This document shows positions 9,414 through 17,605 of a stretch of DNA of 35,124 bases, in pieces. Below the pieces are notes generated by a model. That model saw only the letters and a program-made list of their open reading frames with translations, was not told where the DNA came from and made no database searches. The stretch is from assembly GCA_009908325.1 (NCBI GenBank), contig JAAAPI010000181.1, forward strand, positions 1-35,124, in the 5' to 3' direction. The number at the start of each line of letters is the position of its first letter. The stretch's first letter is position 1. The position numbers and the translations under genes are program-made. This DNA is from Verrucomicrobiota bacterium. Lineage in GTDB: Bacteria; Verrucomicrobiota; Verrucomicrobiia; Opitutales; Coraliomargaritaceae.

Positions 9414-9647
9414 GTGATCGGGTTACCCGTAGATATCTTTTTTTTGCTTTATTTGGGAGCGGGATTTTTGCTGCTGTTCGGGCTTTGGTTCTACTATGAC
9501 TGGCAGGAAAGGCGCTTGTATGAAACCAGACGAACTCAGGTGATTTACCACTGTATCAAGTGCGGACAAATCTACACGGGGCCGGCGCACAGCGAGGAGC
9601 AAGACTGTCCGAAGTGCGGCTTCACCAACGGACGCCTCCGGTTTTAA
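9414..9647 (+). CDS. Small membrane-anchored zinc-ribbon protein
   Basis: The 77-residue product is of unknown function. It has a hydrophobic segment at about residues 6-28 and a basic stretch (WQERRLYETRR). A zinc-ribbon follows, with two Cys pairs (HCIKCGQIY and DCPKCGFTN). The zinc ribbon is therefore probably on the cytoplasmic face of a single-pass protein. The start is GTG with a weak GGGG element before it, 12 bases after prs, so the two are probably co-transcribed. Confidence 0.72.
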   Translation: MIGLPVDIFFLLYLGAGFLLLFGLWFYYDWQERRLYETRRTQVIYHCIKCGQIYTGPAHSEEQDCPKCGFTNGRLRF

Positions 9648-9660
9648 AGATCAAGGTCGT

Positions 9661-10461
9661 TTAGTCACCGGCCGAGGGATTTTCCTCGGTCTTCGCACCG
9701 GGGAGAACCTCTTCCAGTTCGAGCCCCGTCATCGTCTTAATACCTCGCAAGAGTTGCATGAGGGCGATCAGCATAATAATCATGCTGGGCACGGCGATCA
9801 CGGGTAAGCTCCAGGCCATCATTGTGCTGACCTCCGAGTTGAAGGCTTCCGTGCCGCTGGGACTGACCACAATCCAGCGGGCGAGAAAATAATTGAGCAC
9901 GGCGCTGAGGAGAAACGAAGCTGCGAGTAGCCAGGTGCAGCGTACGAGTAGTTGCTCAAAGGCGGCTTCAGCCTGATGCTCCCGCAGTCCTGCCTGCACC
10001 TTGTCGACATCGATGATCTCCGGGTTATAGAGCAGTGTGCGAATGAGTGGATAGGGCGTCTTCAGGGAAATTAGAACGGCCAGCCCGAGTAAGAGCGGAA
10101 TACCCGCTTCCTTGACGGCAAACCAAGCTGTGGGAATCGCCAGGATGCCGATGCCGCCGGTCAAAAGAACGCTGATTAACCCGAGAATCGAGAAGATATT
10201 ATACTTTGCCCGCTTGAAGTAATCGTAGATGAAATAACCCACCGGGAAGGCGACCGCGACGAGCAGCACGCCGACGGCGACATTGTCGAAGTAGGGGGCA
10301 AGATAATGACCGAACCACTGCTCGCCTTTTTTGAGCAGTAAAATCGGCAGCAGAAGATTAAAGCCCAGGTTCAGAAAGGTATTCTCCCGCTTAACCGGGG
10401 GTTTGTCATTCTGTAGGGGATTTTTATCCGTGGGTGTGTTGCTGGGTTGCGGATCGGGCAT
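9661..10461 (-). CDS. Six-helix membrane protein, possibly VC0807-like
   Basis: Unknown function. The 266 residues start with a Pro/Asn/Lys-rich cytosolic tail. About six hydrophobic segments follow (near 28-45, 60-82, 90-111, 117-133, 175-196, 215-240), then an acidic tail. A charged loop (about 134-172) lies between helices four and five. The overall pattern resembles the VC0807 family of integral membrane proteins, which I offer only as a tentative match. It converges with the prs/zinc-ribbon genes (14 bases apart) and diverges from coaB with 25 bases between starts, so both must share a very compact control region. Confidence 0.75.
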   Translation of the reverse strand: MPDPQPSNTPTDKNPLQNDKPPVKRENTFLNLGFNLLLPILLLKKGEQWFGHYLAPYFDNVAVGVLLVAVAFPVGYFIYDYFKRAKYNIFSILGLISVLLTGGIGILAIPTAWFAVKEAGIPLLLGLAVLISLKTPYPLIRTLLYNPEIIDVDKVQAGLREHQAEAAFEQLLVRCTWLLAASFLLSAVLNYFLARWIVVSPSGTEAFNSEVSTMMAWSLPVIAVPSMIIMLIALMQLLRGIKTMTGLELEEVLPGAKTEENPSAGD

Positions 10462-10486
10462 ATTTCAGTCTAGGCTTTTCGGGTAT

Positions 10487-11137
10487 ATGTCGAACGCAAG
10501 CTCTATTCGTTGTCTTATCACTGCGGGGCCAACCCGGGAGTTTATTGATCCGGTCCGGTTTATCAGCAATCCATCCACGGGCAAAATGGGCTTTGCACTC
10601 GCCGAAGCGGCTCTGCAAGCAGGTTGGAATGTCGACTTGATCGCCGGACCCGTGGCTATGGAAGAGCCGGATGGCGCCATTTTTTATCCAGTCATCACAG
10701 CGGAGGAAATGTTCCACCAAGTGGATGCACTCTTTGATGCCTGCGATGTCCTTATCATGACAGCGGCAGTGAGTGATTTCCGTCCTGTTCATCCGCTCGC
10801 GCGGAAAGAGAAGAAGGGCGAGGCGTCCATGACGATTGAGTTTGAGCGAACAACCGATATTTTGATGACGGTGGCTCAGCGGAAGCTCCACCAAACAGTG
10901 GTGGGCTTCGCCGCCGAAACCCATGACGTGATCCGCTATGCCCGGGAAAAACTGGAATCGAAAAATTTAGACTTTATCGTGGCGAATCAGGTGGGGCAAC
11001 CGGGTGCCGGTTTCGCCGCCGAGAGCAACGAGGTCACCCTCATCGCTGCGGATGGCAGTTCGGTCAAGCTTGGGCCCGCCAGTAAGGCGGCCATCGCTGG
11101 GGAGTTAATCGCCCTCGTTACCCCGCAGGTATCTTAA
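10487..11137 (+). CDS. coaB: Phosphopantothenate-cysteine ligase (stand-alone CoaB)
   Basis: Couples 4'-phosphopantothenate to cysteine in coenzyme A synthesis. The 216 residues match only the C-terminal half of the usual bifunctional Coa[36 protein letters not shown], then [10 protein letters not shown], then VGFAAETHD and LDFIVANQV. No phosphopantothenoylcysteine decarboxylase (CoaC) domain precedes it. The frame stays open upstream to 10331, but that part is antisense to the neighbouring membrane protein. I chose the ATG at 10487 because the conserved strand begins seven residues later. The kinase gene starts 15 bases downstream. Confidence 0.88.
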   Translation: MSNASSIRCLITAGPTREFIDPVRFISNPSTGKMGFALAEAALQAGWNVDLIAGPVAMEEPDGAIFYPVITAEEMFHQVDALFDACDVLIMTAAVSDFRPVHPLARKEKKGEASMTIEFERTTDILMTVAQRKLHQTVVGFAAETHDVIRYAREKLESKNLDFIVANQVGQPGAGFAAESNEVTLIAADGSSVKLGPASKAAIAGELIALVTPQVS

Positions 11138-11152
11138 GCCCAGGGAAATTTC

Positions 11153-12322
11153 ATGAAAAACACCGGACTCGATAAAATACTGGGGCGGATTGAGGATTTG
11201 GACTCAGTCAACCTGGGCATTCTCGTTCAGCGGCTCGCCAAAGAAAGAAACCTGCAGGAGACGGTCTTTAATACCATTAAAGATGGCATACTTGTGATCG
11301 ATTCCGACGGAGTCGTGCAATACGCAAACGAAGCGGCCCTCAACCTGATCGGCCTCAAGGAAAATGATATCGGGGTGACGCGTCTCTGGAAGATGGTGCC
11401 CGACCTGGCCAGATCGATTGATCGCGACGCGATCTCGGGCAAGCGGACGAAATCCCCCCTGCTCTCCCGGGAGGTTGAGCTGAGCTACCCCGAACATCGG
11501 GTGGTGCGGCTCTACATGGTCCCGATCGACGCTCAGATCGGCCACCATGACAGTGGCGGCTACGTGATCGTGCTGACCGACATCACGGAAGAGCGCCTCT
11601 CCATGGAGGAGCGCATCGAGAGCGAGCGAACTGGCTCGATCGTGCGGCTCGCGGCCGGTGTGGCGCACGAGCTGGGCAACCCCCTGAATTCCCTGACCAT
11701 TCACCTTCAGCTGATCGAGCGAAAGTTGAAAAAGCTCGAAGACCAGGGAGAAGCCGGAAAGCTTTCCGAATCGCTTCAGGTATGCCAGGGGGAAGTGCAG
11801 CGGCTTGACTCGATTATCACCCACTTTCTCGAGGCCGTGCGGCCCCAGAAGCCGGAGTTGAATGAACTCGATTTACTCGAACTGGTCGAAGAGGTGCTCA
11901 AGGTGCAGGAGGCTGAGCTGAGTGACCGGCGGCTCGATATCAAAGTCGAGGTTAGCGATGAGATTCCGTCAATTTTGGGTGACCGCGGGCAAGTCAAGCA
12001 GGTCTTTTTCAACCTCATCAAGAACGCCATGGAAGCTATGCAGACGGGGGGGAGTTTGCGGATTTTGGCCCGAAAAGACGACGAACATGTGTTTCTGCAA
12101 TTCGTCGATACGGGTTCCGGTATCTCTGAGGAAGACCTCTCTAAAGTCTTTCAGGCCTATTATACGACGAAAAAAGAGGGTCATGGGCTTGGGATGATGA
12201 TTGTTCAACGCATCATGCGGGAGCACGGTGGCCATATCAATATTGAGTCACGCAAAGACATCGGCACTGCCATCACTTTGCAGTTTCCTCAGCAACATCG
12301 GCGGACCCGCATGCTGGAGTAG
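11153..12322 (+). CDS. PAS-domain sensor histidine kinase, NtrB-like
   Basis: Soluble two-component sensor of 389 residues with no transmembrane segment. A PAS domain covers about 35-150 ([25 protein letters not shown]... [11 protein letters not shown]). The HisKA helix has phospho-acceptor His172 in [15 protein letters not shown]. The HATPase domain has N box [15 protein letters not shown]1 DTGSGI and G2 GHGLGMMIV. No response regulator gene lies nearby, so it is an orphan and its partner and signal are unknown. A good ribosome-binding site (AGGGA, seven bases before ATG) supports the start. It is probably co-transcribed with coaB. Confidence 0.92.
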   Translation: MKNTGLDKILGRIEDLDSVNLGILVQRLAKERNLQETVFNTIKDGILVIDSDGVVQYANEAALNLIGLKENDIGVTRLWKMVPDLARSIDRDAISGKRTKSPLLSREVELSYPEHRVVRLYMVPIDAQIGHHDSGGYVIVLTDITEERLSMEERIESERTGSIVRLAAGVAHELGNPLNSLTIHLQLIERKLKKLEDQGEAGKLSESLQVCQGEVQRLDSIITHFLEAVRPQKPELNELDLLELVEEVLKVQEAELSDRRLDIKVEVSDEIPSILGDRGQVKQVFFNLIKNAMEAMQTGGSLRILARKDDEHVFLQFVDTGSGISEEDLSKVFQAYYTTKKEGHGLGMMIVQRIMREHGGHINIESRKDIGTAITLQFPQQHRRTRMLE

Positions 12323-12369
12323 CCGGGGATTTCCTTGAAATTCAGCAAAAATCGGGCACCCTGCAGAGG

Positions 12370-12936
12370 ATGGGAATAGCACAAACAAAAGACTTCATCT
12401 CGGTGGAGGAGTATATCGAGGGAGAGCAAGTCAGTGAAATTCGCCACGAATACATCGGCGGGAAGGTTTATGCCATGTCGGGCGGCAGTGAGGCGCACAA
12501 CATGATTTCCCTGAATCTGGCCTCTGCCCTGCGTGAGCACTTCCGGGGGCAATCTTGTAAGGTCTTTATGGCTGACATGAAGCTGCGGTTGAATATAGCC
12601 GAAGATGATATTTTTTACTATCCCGACTTACTCGTCAGCTGTGACCCGTCGGATGACGCTAAATATTACAAGACAAAGCCAGTCGTATTGGTCGAGGTAT
12701 TGTCCCCCTCCACTGAGCGTCTGGACCGTCGGGAAAAATTTTTATCCTACCAACGGCTTGGGAGTCTGGAGGAATATGTTTTAATAAGCCAAGAGGAAAT
12801 GCGCGTTACGCTCTTCCAGAAGCAAAACGAATGGAAACCGGAGCACCTTTCGGAAGCCGATGAAGTGCTGAGGTTACCCTCGCTCGATTTCGAGCAGTCG
12901 CTCGCCGCGATTTACGAGGATGTGCTGGATGCGTAG
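12370..12936 (+). CDS. Uma2 family (DUF820) nuclease-fold protein
   Basis: Belongs to the Uma2/DUF820 family, which has a PD-(D/E)XK restriction-endonuclease fold; the cellular role is unknown. Visible landmarks are EIRHEYIGGKVYAMSGG, YPDLLVSCD, VLVEVLSPSTERLDRREKFLSYQRL and EYVLISQ. The Asp of YPDL and the Glu-x-Leu of VEVLS are the expected catalytic core. The 188 residues are normal length. The ATG at 12370 has GAGG directly before it. Its last 25 bases overlap the 3' end of the type III PKS gene on the other strand. Members are often scattered singly in genomes, as here. Confidence 0.85.
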   Translation: MGIAQTKDFISVEEYIEGEQVSEIRHEYIGGKVYAMSGGSEAHNMISLNLASALREHFRGQSCKVFMADMKLRLNIAEDDIFYYPDLLVSCDPSDDAKYYKTKPVVLVEVLSPSTERLDRREKFLSYQRLGSLEEYVLISQEEMRVTLFQKQNEWKPEHLSEADEVLRLPSLDFEQSLAAIYEDVLDA

Positions 12937-13958
12937 CGGCTTAATCGACAGGCGTGCGCGGCGAATCCCGCTCCGAATGAGGCCAGCCAGATATGCTCCG
13001 CGCACGGTTCATCCATCAGGATCTTTTCCGCTGCGATAAGGACTGAAGGGCTACTGGTGTTGCCGTATTGGGCGAGTGCTTCCCAGCTGGCATCGAGGCG
13101 TGGGCAACCGAGGGCCGACTCAAGCGCAATCAATACATCCCGGCCGCCGACGTGGGCGGCGATTTTCGTATGGCTCGGGAGCTGCGCGCGTTGCTGTAGC
13201 TCCTTGACAGCGAGGGCGGCAACTTCCGGCACCGAGCGGTGCAGTTGGTTGCGCAGCTTGCCGCCCCGGTTGGTAAACCGAAGTGCTTCGCGACTCTCGG
13301 GGACATGAATTGTATCGAATTGGTCTATACGGTAGCATGCGTTGTTGGCTTGTCCGGTCCATATACTGGCGGACGCTGCATCGCCAAAGAGGCTTGCGCT
13401 GATAAGCACTCCCGGATCGTCGTCGATGTAAAAAGCAGCGGAGCAAACCTCGACCGCGATGCAGGCCACCGTCGCCTCCGGGTGCGTCGCCAAAAAGCCC
13501 TGCGCACTCCGCAGGGTGGGGATTCCGGCCCCACAGCCGAGCCCGACGATATCCTGCAAGTAGCAGTGCCTGGGCAGCGCCATGTGTTCGGCGACGTAGC
13601 TGGAAACACCGGGGCAAAGATACCCGGAACAGGTGCAGATGAAGAGGGCATCCAACTCGTCGGCGGAAATTCCGGCCCGGGCCAAGGCTTTCCCGAGCGC
13701 GGCCTCGGCCAGTTTTGGCGCTTCCGCTTCAAAGCTTTTGTTCAACGAATCGGCATCTCGGGAAAAGAGGTCCTCAATCCGATCCGTGGCGAAATGACGC
13801 TTTTCGATTCCGTTTCGACCAAGCAGAATCTTCTCCAAAAGCTGCTTCGACCGCGTTTTCAACTCCTTGAAGACCCGGGCTCCTTGCAAAGCTTCCCAGC
13901 ATTGATCCTGAGTAAAGGATTGTCGTGGCACCGCGTGACTGATGGATTGCAGATACAT
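12912..13958 (-). CDS. Type III polyketide synthase (chalcone-synthase-like)
   Basis: Condenses an acyl-CoA starter with malonyl-CoA units to give resorcinol, resorcylic acid or pyrone products. The 348 residues show the thiolase fold and full Cys-His-Asn triad: Cys142 in VGLGCGAG, His269 in AAHVGGRDVL, Asn300 in YGNTSSPSVL. The TNRGGKLRNQLHRSVPEVA stretch is also typical. I chose the ATG at 13958 because it overlaps the stop of the FAD gene by one base (TAATG); a longer upstream reading only runs antisense-like sequence inside that gene. It is the last gene of a three-gene operon. Starter and chain length cannot be read from sequence here; the neighbours suggest a methylated, oxidised lipid product. 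Confidence 0.92.
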   Translation of the reverse strand: MYLQSISHAVPRQSFTQDQCWEALQGARVFKELKTRSKQLLEKILLGRNGIEKRHFATDRIEDLFSRDADSLNKSFEAEAPKLAEAALGKALARAGISADELDALFICTCSGYLCPGVSSYVAEHMALPRHCYLQDIVGLGCGAGIPTLRSAQGFLATHPEATVACIAVEVCSAAFYIDDDPGVLISASLFGDAASASIWTGQANNACYRIDQFDTIHVPESREALRFTNRGGKLRNQLHRSVPEVAALAVKELQQRAQLPSHTKIAAHVGGRDVLIALESALGCPRLDASWEALAQYGNTSSPSVLIAAEKILMDEPCAEHIWLASFGAGFAAHACRLSRYASSTSS

Positions 13959-14977
13959 TAGTGGGTAAGTGCGTAGAGTTGTGAAAAAGGGAGTAGACCC
14001 GAACGGGCAATGGCTCCGAGAATACGTTGACGCCGGTTGGAATGAATCCAGGGATGCAGCCAGCGGGCGGCACGCAGCCGCTTGTCGAAGGAGGCATGCT
14101 GCGCACGGTTGATTCGGGCCACGCATGTCGCCCAATCATAAGTGCCATGGGCGTATTCGAGAAGGGGCGGGTAAGCCAGTGTGGCCGACTCAAGCGCGAT
14201 CGACATGCCGTTGCCGGTGAAGGGAGGGATTACGCTGTAGGCGTCACCCAAATACAGCTGGCTATCGCCGGTCTCCGGAATAAGTGCGAATTCCACGCCC
14301 GCTACCCCGCAATGGCTGTCGGGAACGATTTCCGAGGCCCGCAGCCGCTCGGCGACGGCCTTCAGGCCACACTTCTCCAGGTAGCAGCCGAGCAAATCGG
14401 CACGCTTCGCTTTCAGCTCGGGCCGCTGTTTGAAAAGTCCGCAGACATTGACCTGGTCGTCTTCGATCTTGGATAGGCCGACATAGCCATGGCGGCCGAG
14501 GTGCAGTTCGAGGTCGGCCTTGGTCGCGAGTCCCCGGCAATGTAGCTTGAGGCCAATCCAGTCGCTTTCCGAAGCGCGCCGTCCGTCGCAGCGGACGGTG
14601 CCGGTGGTGCGGCCGGTTACCCGTTTACGGGTCCTCAGGTGGAGTTGCCCGCCAACCTGAACAAAGCTTTCAGCCAGTCGCTGATCCAGTGCGAATCGGG
14701 ACAGTCCCACTGCCGGCTCAGGTAGATTGCGTTTTAGGGCTTCGCGGCCCCGAACCATCCAAACCGTGCTCTGGTGGAGAGCCGCACCTGCCAGTGTTTC
14801 CCCCAGATTGAGTGATTTGAGGGCATCGGCACCCCGGCCACAGATAAACTCGCCGCAGACGCGGTGCCGGGGGAGCACGCCTGCCTCGTAAAGCGTGACG
14901 GGTACGCCGTCGCGCTGGAGGGCATTGGCTAAAGCCAGCCCGGCGAGTCCCGCACCGATGATTTCAACCGGTTTCAT
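13958..14977 (-). CDS. FAD-dependent oxidoreductase, geranylgeranyl-reductase/monooxygenase-like
   Basis: Flavoprotein of 339 residues. The N-terminal dinucleotide-binding motif is IGAGLAGLALANALQ (residues 7-21). HRVCGEFI (about residue 38-45) is typical of geranylgeranyl-reductase-like flavoproteins, and YLGDAYSVIPPFTGNGMSIALESA is the second FAD-binding GD motif. The ATG at 14977 overlaps the methyltransferase stop by four bases (ATGA). It ends one base into the PKS start codon. Given this context, I infer that it hydroxylates, oxidises or reduces the polyketide ring or chain. The exact reaction is not determinable. Confidence 0.87.
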   Translation of the reverse strand: MKPVEIIGAGLAGLALANALQRDGVPVTLYEAGVLPRHRVCGEFICGRGADALKSLNLGETLAGAALHQSTVWMVRGREALKRNLPEPAVGLSRFALDQRLAESFVQVGGQLHLRTRKRVTGRTTGTVRCDGRRASESDWIGLKLHCRGLATKADLELHLGRHGYVGLSKIEDDQVNVCGLFKQRPELKAKRADLLGCYLEKCGLKAVAERLRASEIVPDSHCGVAGVEFALIPETGDSQLYLGDAYSVIPPFTGNGMSIALESATLAYPPLLEYAHGTYDWATCVARINRAQHASFDKRLRAARWLHPWIHSNRRQRILGAIARSGLLPFSQLYALTH

Positions 14978-15624
14978 TTTTTGTCGGCCCGCATGCGGTA
15001 AGCGCCCATCCACGTTTCTTCGATCAACCAGGTCCATACTGCCGGATCGAGTCCGAGAAGCCCGGGGAGTTCGTCTGCCCGGAATCCGGCATCGATGCTG
15101 ACACAGCCGTCGTTCAGTGTCACGTAGTTGAACCCGATCCATTTGCCCGCACGAAGCTGGGCCTTGTGGAAGGACCGTCGGCAGGGCTCGCACGCGATGA
15201 TGCAGCGAATGCCACTCTCACGGATGCGTGTGCCAAGTTTACTGAGCTCTCTATCGGAAAAGTGGTGGAGGATAAGGTTGGCCAGGAGGTAGGTGTATTC
15301 GCCGTATCCGGTAAATTGGAGCAGATCGGCGGAATGCCATTGTGTTGGACTGGGCCAGCCTTCGGGTGGACCGCATTGGTCGAGTGCATGGTAGTTGGCT
15401 GGGCTGGAGTCACGAAGTAATTTTTTGGCGAGTGTGCCATCACCCGCTCCGATCTCAAGCAAGCGATCGTGCCGCCCGAGGTTTGATCGGCCAATCTGGT
15501 GGCGGATCCAACGAAAGTTGCCCATCAGGCCATTGATTTTTACCAGATCCCGCCGACTGGCCGCCGCGTCCAGGTTGCAGGCGGGTAGGCCATCGAGTAT
15601 TTCTGGTTGGACGGATCGCTGCAT
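14974..15624 (-). CDS. SAM-dependent methyltransferase of the PKS operon
   Basis: Class I methyltransferase of 216 residues, first gene of the PKS operon. SAM motif I is LLEIGAGDGTLAKKLL (about 55-70). YHALDQ marks the second strand, and LLANLILHHFSDREL and CIIACEPCRR mark later core strands. Its likely substrate is the polyketide product, by context only. The stop overlaps the FAD-gene start by four bases. A TTGACA box lies upstream on this strand (15656-15661), without a convincing -10. It diverges from the HNH gene across about 100 bases. Confidence 0.85.
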   Translation of the reverse strand: MQRSVQPEILDGLPACNLDAAASRRDLVKINGLMGNFRWIRHQIGRSNLGRHDRLLEIGAGDGTLAKKLLRDSSPANYHALDQCGPPEGWPSPTQWHSADLLQFTGYGEYTYLLANLILHHFSDRELSKLGTRIRESGIRCIIACEPCRRSFHKAQLRAGKWIGFNYVTLNDGCVSIDAGFRADELPGLLGLDPAVWTWLIEETWMGAYRMRADKK

Positions 15625-15686
15625 GTAGCACGGAGCCTGTCTTTAAGTTGCTATGTGTCAAATAAGTGAAGCTTTACCCGAAAAGG

Positions 15687-15714
15687 TTGACAGCGCCGGA
15701 CCTTTTGGTATCTC
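15687..15714 (+). promoter_or_regulatory. Candidate promoter of the HNH gene
   Basis: A perfect TTGACA (15687-15692) is followed after 16 bases by a weak TATCTC (15709-15714). A transcript from here would have a very short leader, beginning at or inside the palindrome that covers the HNH start codon. Confidence 0.3.
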
Positions 15715-15718
15715 GATA

Positions 15719-15734
15719 GTTCCCAGATGGGAAC
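15719..15734. promoter_or_regulatory. Perfect inverted repeat over the HNH start codon
   Basis: GTTCCCAGATGGGAAC has seven-base arms around a GA centre. The ATG at 15727 spans the centre and the right arm. As DNA it could be an operator; as RNA a two-base loop is too tight for all pairs to form, but the arms could still limit ribosome access. Both readings are inference. Confidence 0.5.
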
Positions 15735-16329
15735 TGGTCTTAAATATCGAGTCTTGGTTTTAAACCGGCTGTGGCAGCCAGTTAACATCGTCGGCGTTCA
15801 ACGGGCTTTCGGGTTGCTGCTTCAAGATCACGCGCAAGTCATCTACACCGGAGATGAAAGTTTTCGGATGATGAATGCTGCGGCCTGGCTGGAGCTTTCG
15901 CAAAACGAGTCGCCGGAAGATGACGAAGCTTATGTGCAGACCGTTAAGCTAAGGATCCGCGTCCCCAAGGTGCTTCTGCTCCGCAGCTACGACAAATTGC
16001 CCGTGCAGGAAGTCCGGTTCAATCGTGAAAGCATTTTCGAGCGCGATGATTACCGGTGTCAGTATTGTGGGAACCACTTTGAGCCGGTTAGCCTGAACCT
16101 CGATCATGTCATCCCGCGGGATCGCGGTGGAAAAACTTCCTGGGAGAACATTGTCACTTCGTGCATCAAATGCAACTCCCGCAAAGCCAATCGCCTGCCG
16201 CATCAGGCCAATATGCACCTGATTCGCAAGCCGGAACGCCCGCGGTGGCGGCCGTTCATCAGCTCCCTGATCGGGCAGGATTACGATGAGGATTGGAACC
16301 ACTTCATCAATTTGAAGAAGTTGGCGTAG
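15727..16329 (+). CDS. HNH endonuclease family protein
   Basis: The 200-residue protein has an N-terminal domain of unknown role (YRVLVLNRLWQPVNIVGVQRAFGLLL, 7-32). Residues 105-156 are a complete HNH domain: zinc-binding pairs Cys111/Cys114 and Cys146/Cys149, catalytic LDHVIPRDRGG with Asp126-His127, and Asn141 and Asn150. This two-part architecture is widespread in free-living bacteria as a single gene outside restriction or phage clusters; its function is not established. It is divergent from the PKS operon. A perfect palindrome covers the start codon. Confidence 0.9.
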   Translation: MGTGLKYRVLVLNRLWQPVNIVGVQRAFGLLLQDHAQVIYTGDESFRMMNAAAWLELSQNESPEDDEAYVQTVKLRIRVPKVLLLRSYDKLPVQEVRFNRESIFERDDYRCQYCGNHFEPVSLNLDHVIPRDRGGKTSWENIVTSCIKCNSRKANRLPHQANMHLIRKPERPRWRPFISSLIGQDYDEDWNHFINLKKLA

Positions 16330-16336
16330 TGCCTCT

Positions 16337-16423
16337 TTAGAAGACGATCCACCCAATCAGAGCCAGGATCAAAATCAGCAGGATGATGGAAAGGCTGCTG
16401 CGTTCTTGTTTGGTCAGGCGCAT
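16337..16423 (-). CDS. 28-residue single-pass membrane peptide
   Basis: A short frame encodes MRLTKQERSSLSII followed by an almost uninterrupted run of Ile/Leu/Ala/Gly/Trp/Val to the stop. A charged cytosolic start plus one helix of about 17-18 residues is a good small membrane protein pattern. It lies 52 bases downstream of the DegT gene on the same strand and converges with the HNH gene. A GCTGC-CCC-GCAGC hairpin precedes it. Only a weak ribosome-binding site is seen (GAG, about ten bases before the ATG). Translation is unproven. Confidence 0.5.
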   Translation of the reverse strand: MRLTKQERSSLSIILLILILALIGWIVF

Positions 16424-16435
16424 AATTGTTTCTCA

Positions 16436-16455
16436 GCTGCCCCGCAGCGTACGCT
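16436..16455. other. Hairpin plus AGCGTACGCT palindrome between degT and the small ORF
   Basis: GCTGC-CCC-GCAGC (16436-16448) is directly followed by, and overlaps, the 10-base palindrome AGCGTACGCT (16446-16455). There is no T run on either strand, so this is not a standard intrinsic terminator. It might stabilise or process the 3' end of the DegT message. Confidence 0.3.
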
Positions 16456-16475
16456 CCGGCATCACTTTTGGGTCC

Positions 16476-17600
16476 TTAGCCAGCGTGGCTTTCAAGATAA
16501 GCTCTGATAACGTCGATAACGCGGGTTCGGTCTGCCGCGGATAGCGAGGAGCCGCTTGGCAGGCATAGGCCCCGTCGGAAAAGGTCTTCGGCCACACGGC
16601 CGCCGAAAACCCTGTTTTCGGTGAAAACCGGTTGTTGGTGAAGTGGTTTCCAGATGGGCCGCGCTTCGATGTCGATCGCCTCCAGAGCTTCGATCAGGTC
16701 GTCCCGCGAGCAACCGCAGGCCTCCGGTCGAAGCGTCAGGCAAGTCAGCCAGTAATTGGCCGCATCCGGCTCTGCGATGGGCATGAATTCCACACCGGGC
16801 AAATCACCCAAAGCAGTCCGGTAGGCCTCGAAATGCTCCCGCCGCACCGTAATGCGCCGGTCCAGATCTGCCAGTTGGCTTTGGCCGAGACCGGCCAACA
16901 CATTGCTCATACGGTAGTTGTAGCCGATTGCTTTGTGCTCGTAGTGCCGAACCGGCTCCTTCGCCTGGGTAGCGAGATAGCGGGCGCGGGCGATGTGTTC
17001 GGCATCGTTCGAAAGTAACATCCCACCCCCTGAAGTGGTGATGATCTTATTCCCATTGAAGGAGAAAAAGGAGAGTGCTCCCATGGAGCCTGCCGGTCGA
17101 CCGCCATAGCTGGCACCCAATGCCTCAGCGGCATCCTCGACCAGCGGCACGGCAAACTCTCGACAGAGTGCGGCAATGGCATCCATCTCGGCACACTGCC
17201 CGTAGAGGTGGACGACGATAACTGCCTTGATGTCGGGGCACGTTTCCAGTGCCTCGCGTAAACGCACCGTATCCATATTCCAAGTGCGGCGCTCGCTATC
17301 GACGAAGACCGGCTTTGCTCCCAGGTAGCAAATCGGGTTGGCGCTCGCGGTGAAGGTGAGGGTGGGGCACACGACCGCATCGCCCGGGCCGATGCCGAGA
17401 ATTTGCAAGGCAAGGTGCAGCGCCGCTGTGCCCGAATTTAGCGCGACGGCGTGGGCGCGTTGTGCACGCGCGGCCACGTCCCTTTCGAATGCATCCAGCG
17501 CCGGACCTGCCGGTGCCACCCAATTCGACGTCAAGACAGCGGCCACACTCGCATGGTCGCGCGGGCTGATATCCGGCGGTGATAGGTAGATCCGTGGCAT
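16476..17600 (-). CDS. DegT/DnrJ/EryC1/StrS family PLP aminotransferase
   Basis: Sugar aminotransferase family (PglE/LegC-like), converting a nucleotide keto-sugar to an amino-sugar for surface glycans. Landmarks in the 374 residues: ALNSGTAALHLAL (about 53-65), VEDAAEALGASYGG with Asp156 for the PLP ring nitrogen, and SFNGNKIITTSGGGML with Lys185 as the Schiff-base lysine. RMSNVLAGLGQSQL is also typical. No other glycan genes are nearby. It starts five bases after the pckG stop, so it is likely read through from pckG, an unexpected pairing. Substrate is unknown. Confidence 0.9.
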   Translation of the reverse strand: MPRIYLSPPDISPRDHASVAAVLTSNWVAPAGPALDAFERDVAARAQRAHAVALNSGTAALHLALQILGIGPGDAVVCPTLTFTASANPICYLGAKPVFVDSERRTWNMDTVRLREALETCPDIKAVIVVHLYGQCAEMDAIAALCREFAVPLVEDAAEALGASYGGRPAGSMGALSFFSFNGNKIITTSGGGMLLSNDAEHIARARYLATQAKEPVRHYEHKAIGYNYRMSNVLAGLGQSQLADLDRRITVRREHFEAYRTALGDLPGVEFMPIAEPDAANYWLTCLTLRPEACGCSRDDLIEALEAIDIEARPIWKPLHQQPVFTENRVFGGRVAEDLFRRGLCLPSGSSLSAADRTRVIDVIRAYLESHAG

Positions 17601-17605
17601 TATCG

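Noticed and set aside
10331-10486. 52-codon N-terminal extension of CoaB
   Set aside because: It reads antisense through the start of the divergent membrane-protein gene and has no CoaC features.
13959-14135. 59-residue N-terminal extension of the PKS
   Set aside because: It lies wholly inside the FAD gene in another frame; the coupled ATG at 13958 begins at the normal PKS start.
14978-15193. 72-residue N-terminal extension of the FAD oxidoreductase
   Set aside because: It is an out-of-frame reading of the methyltransferase; the true start places the Rossmann motif at residue 7.
12370-16329. Defence island formed by the Uma2 and HNH genes
   Set aside because: They are separated by the PKS operon, lie in separate transcription units, and no methylase specificity, helicase or TIR-type partner is present.
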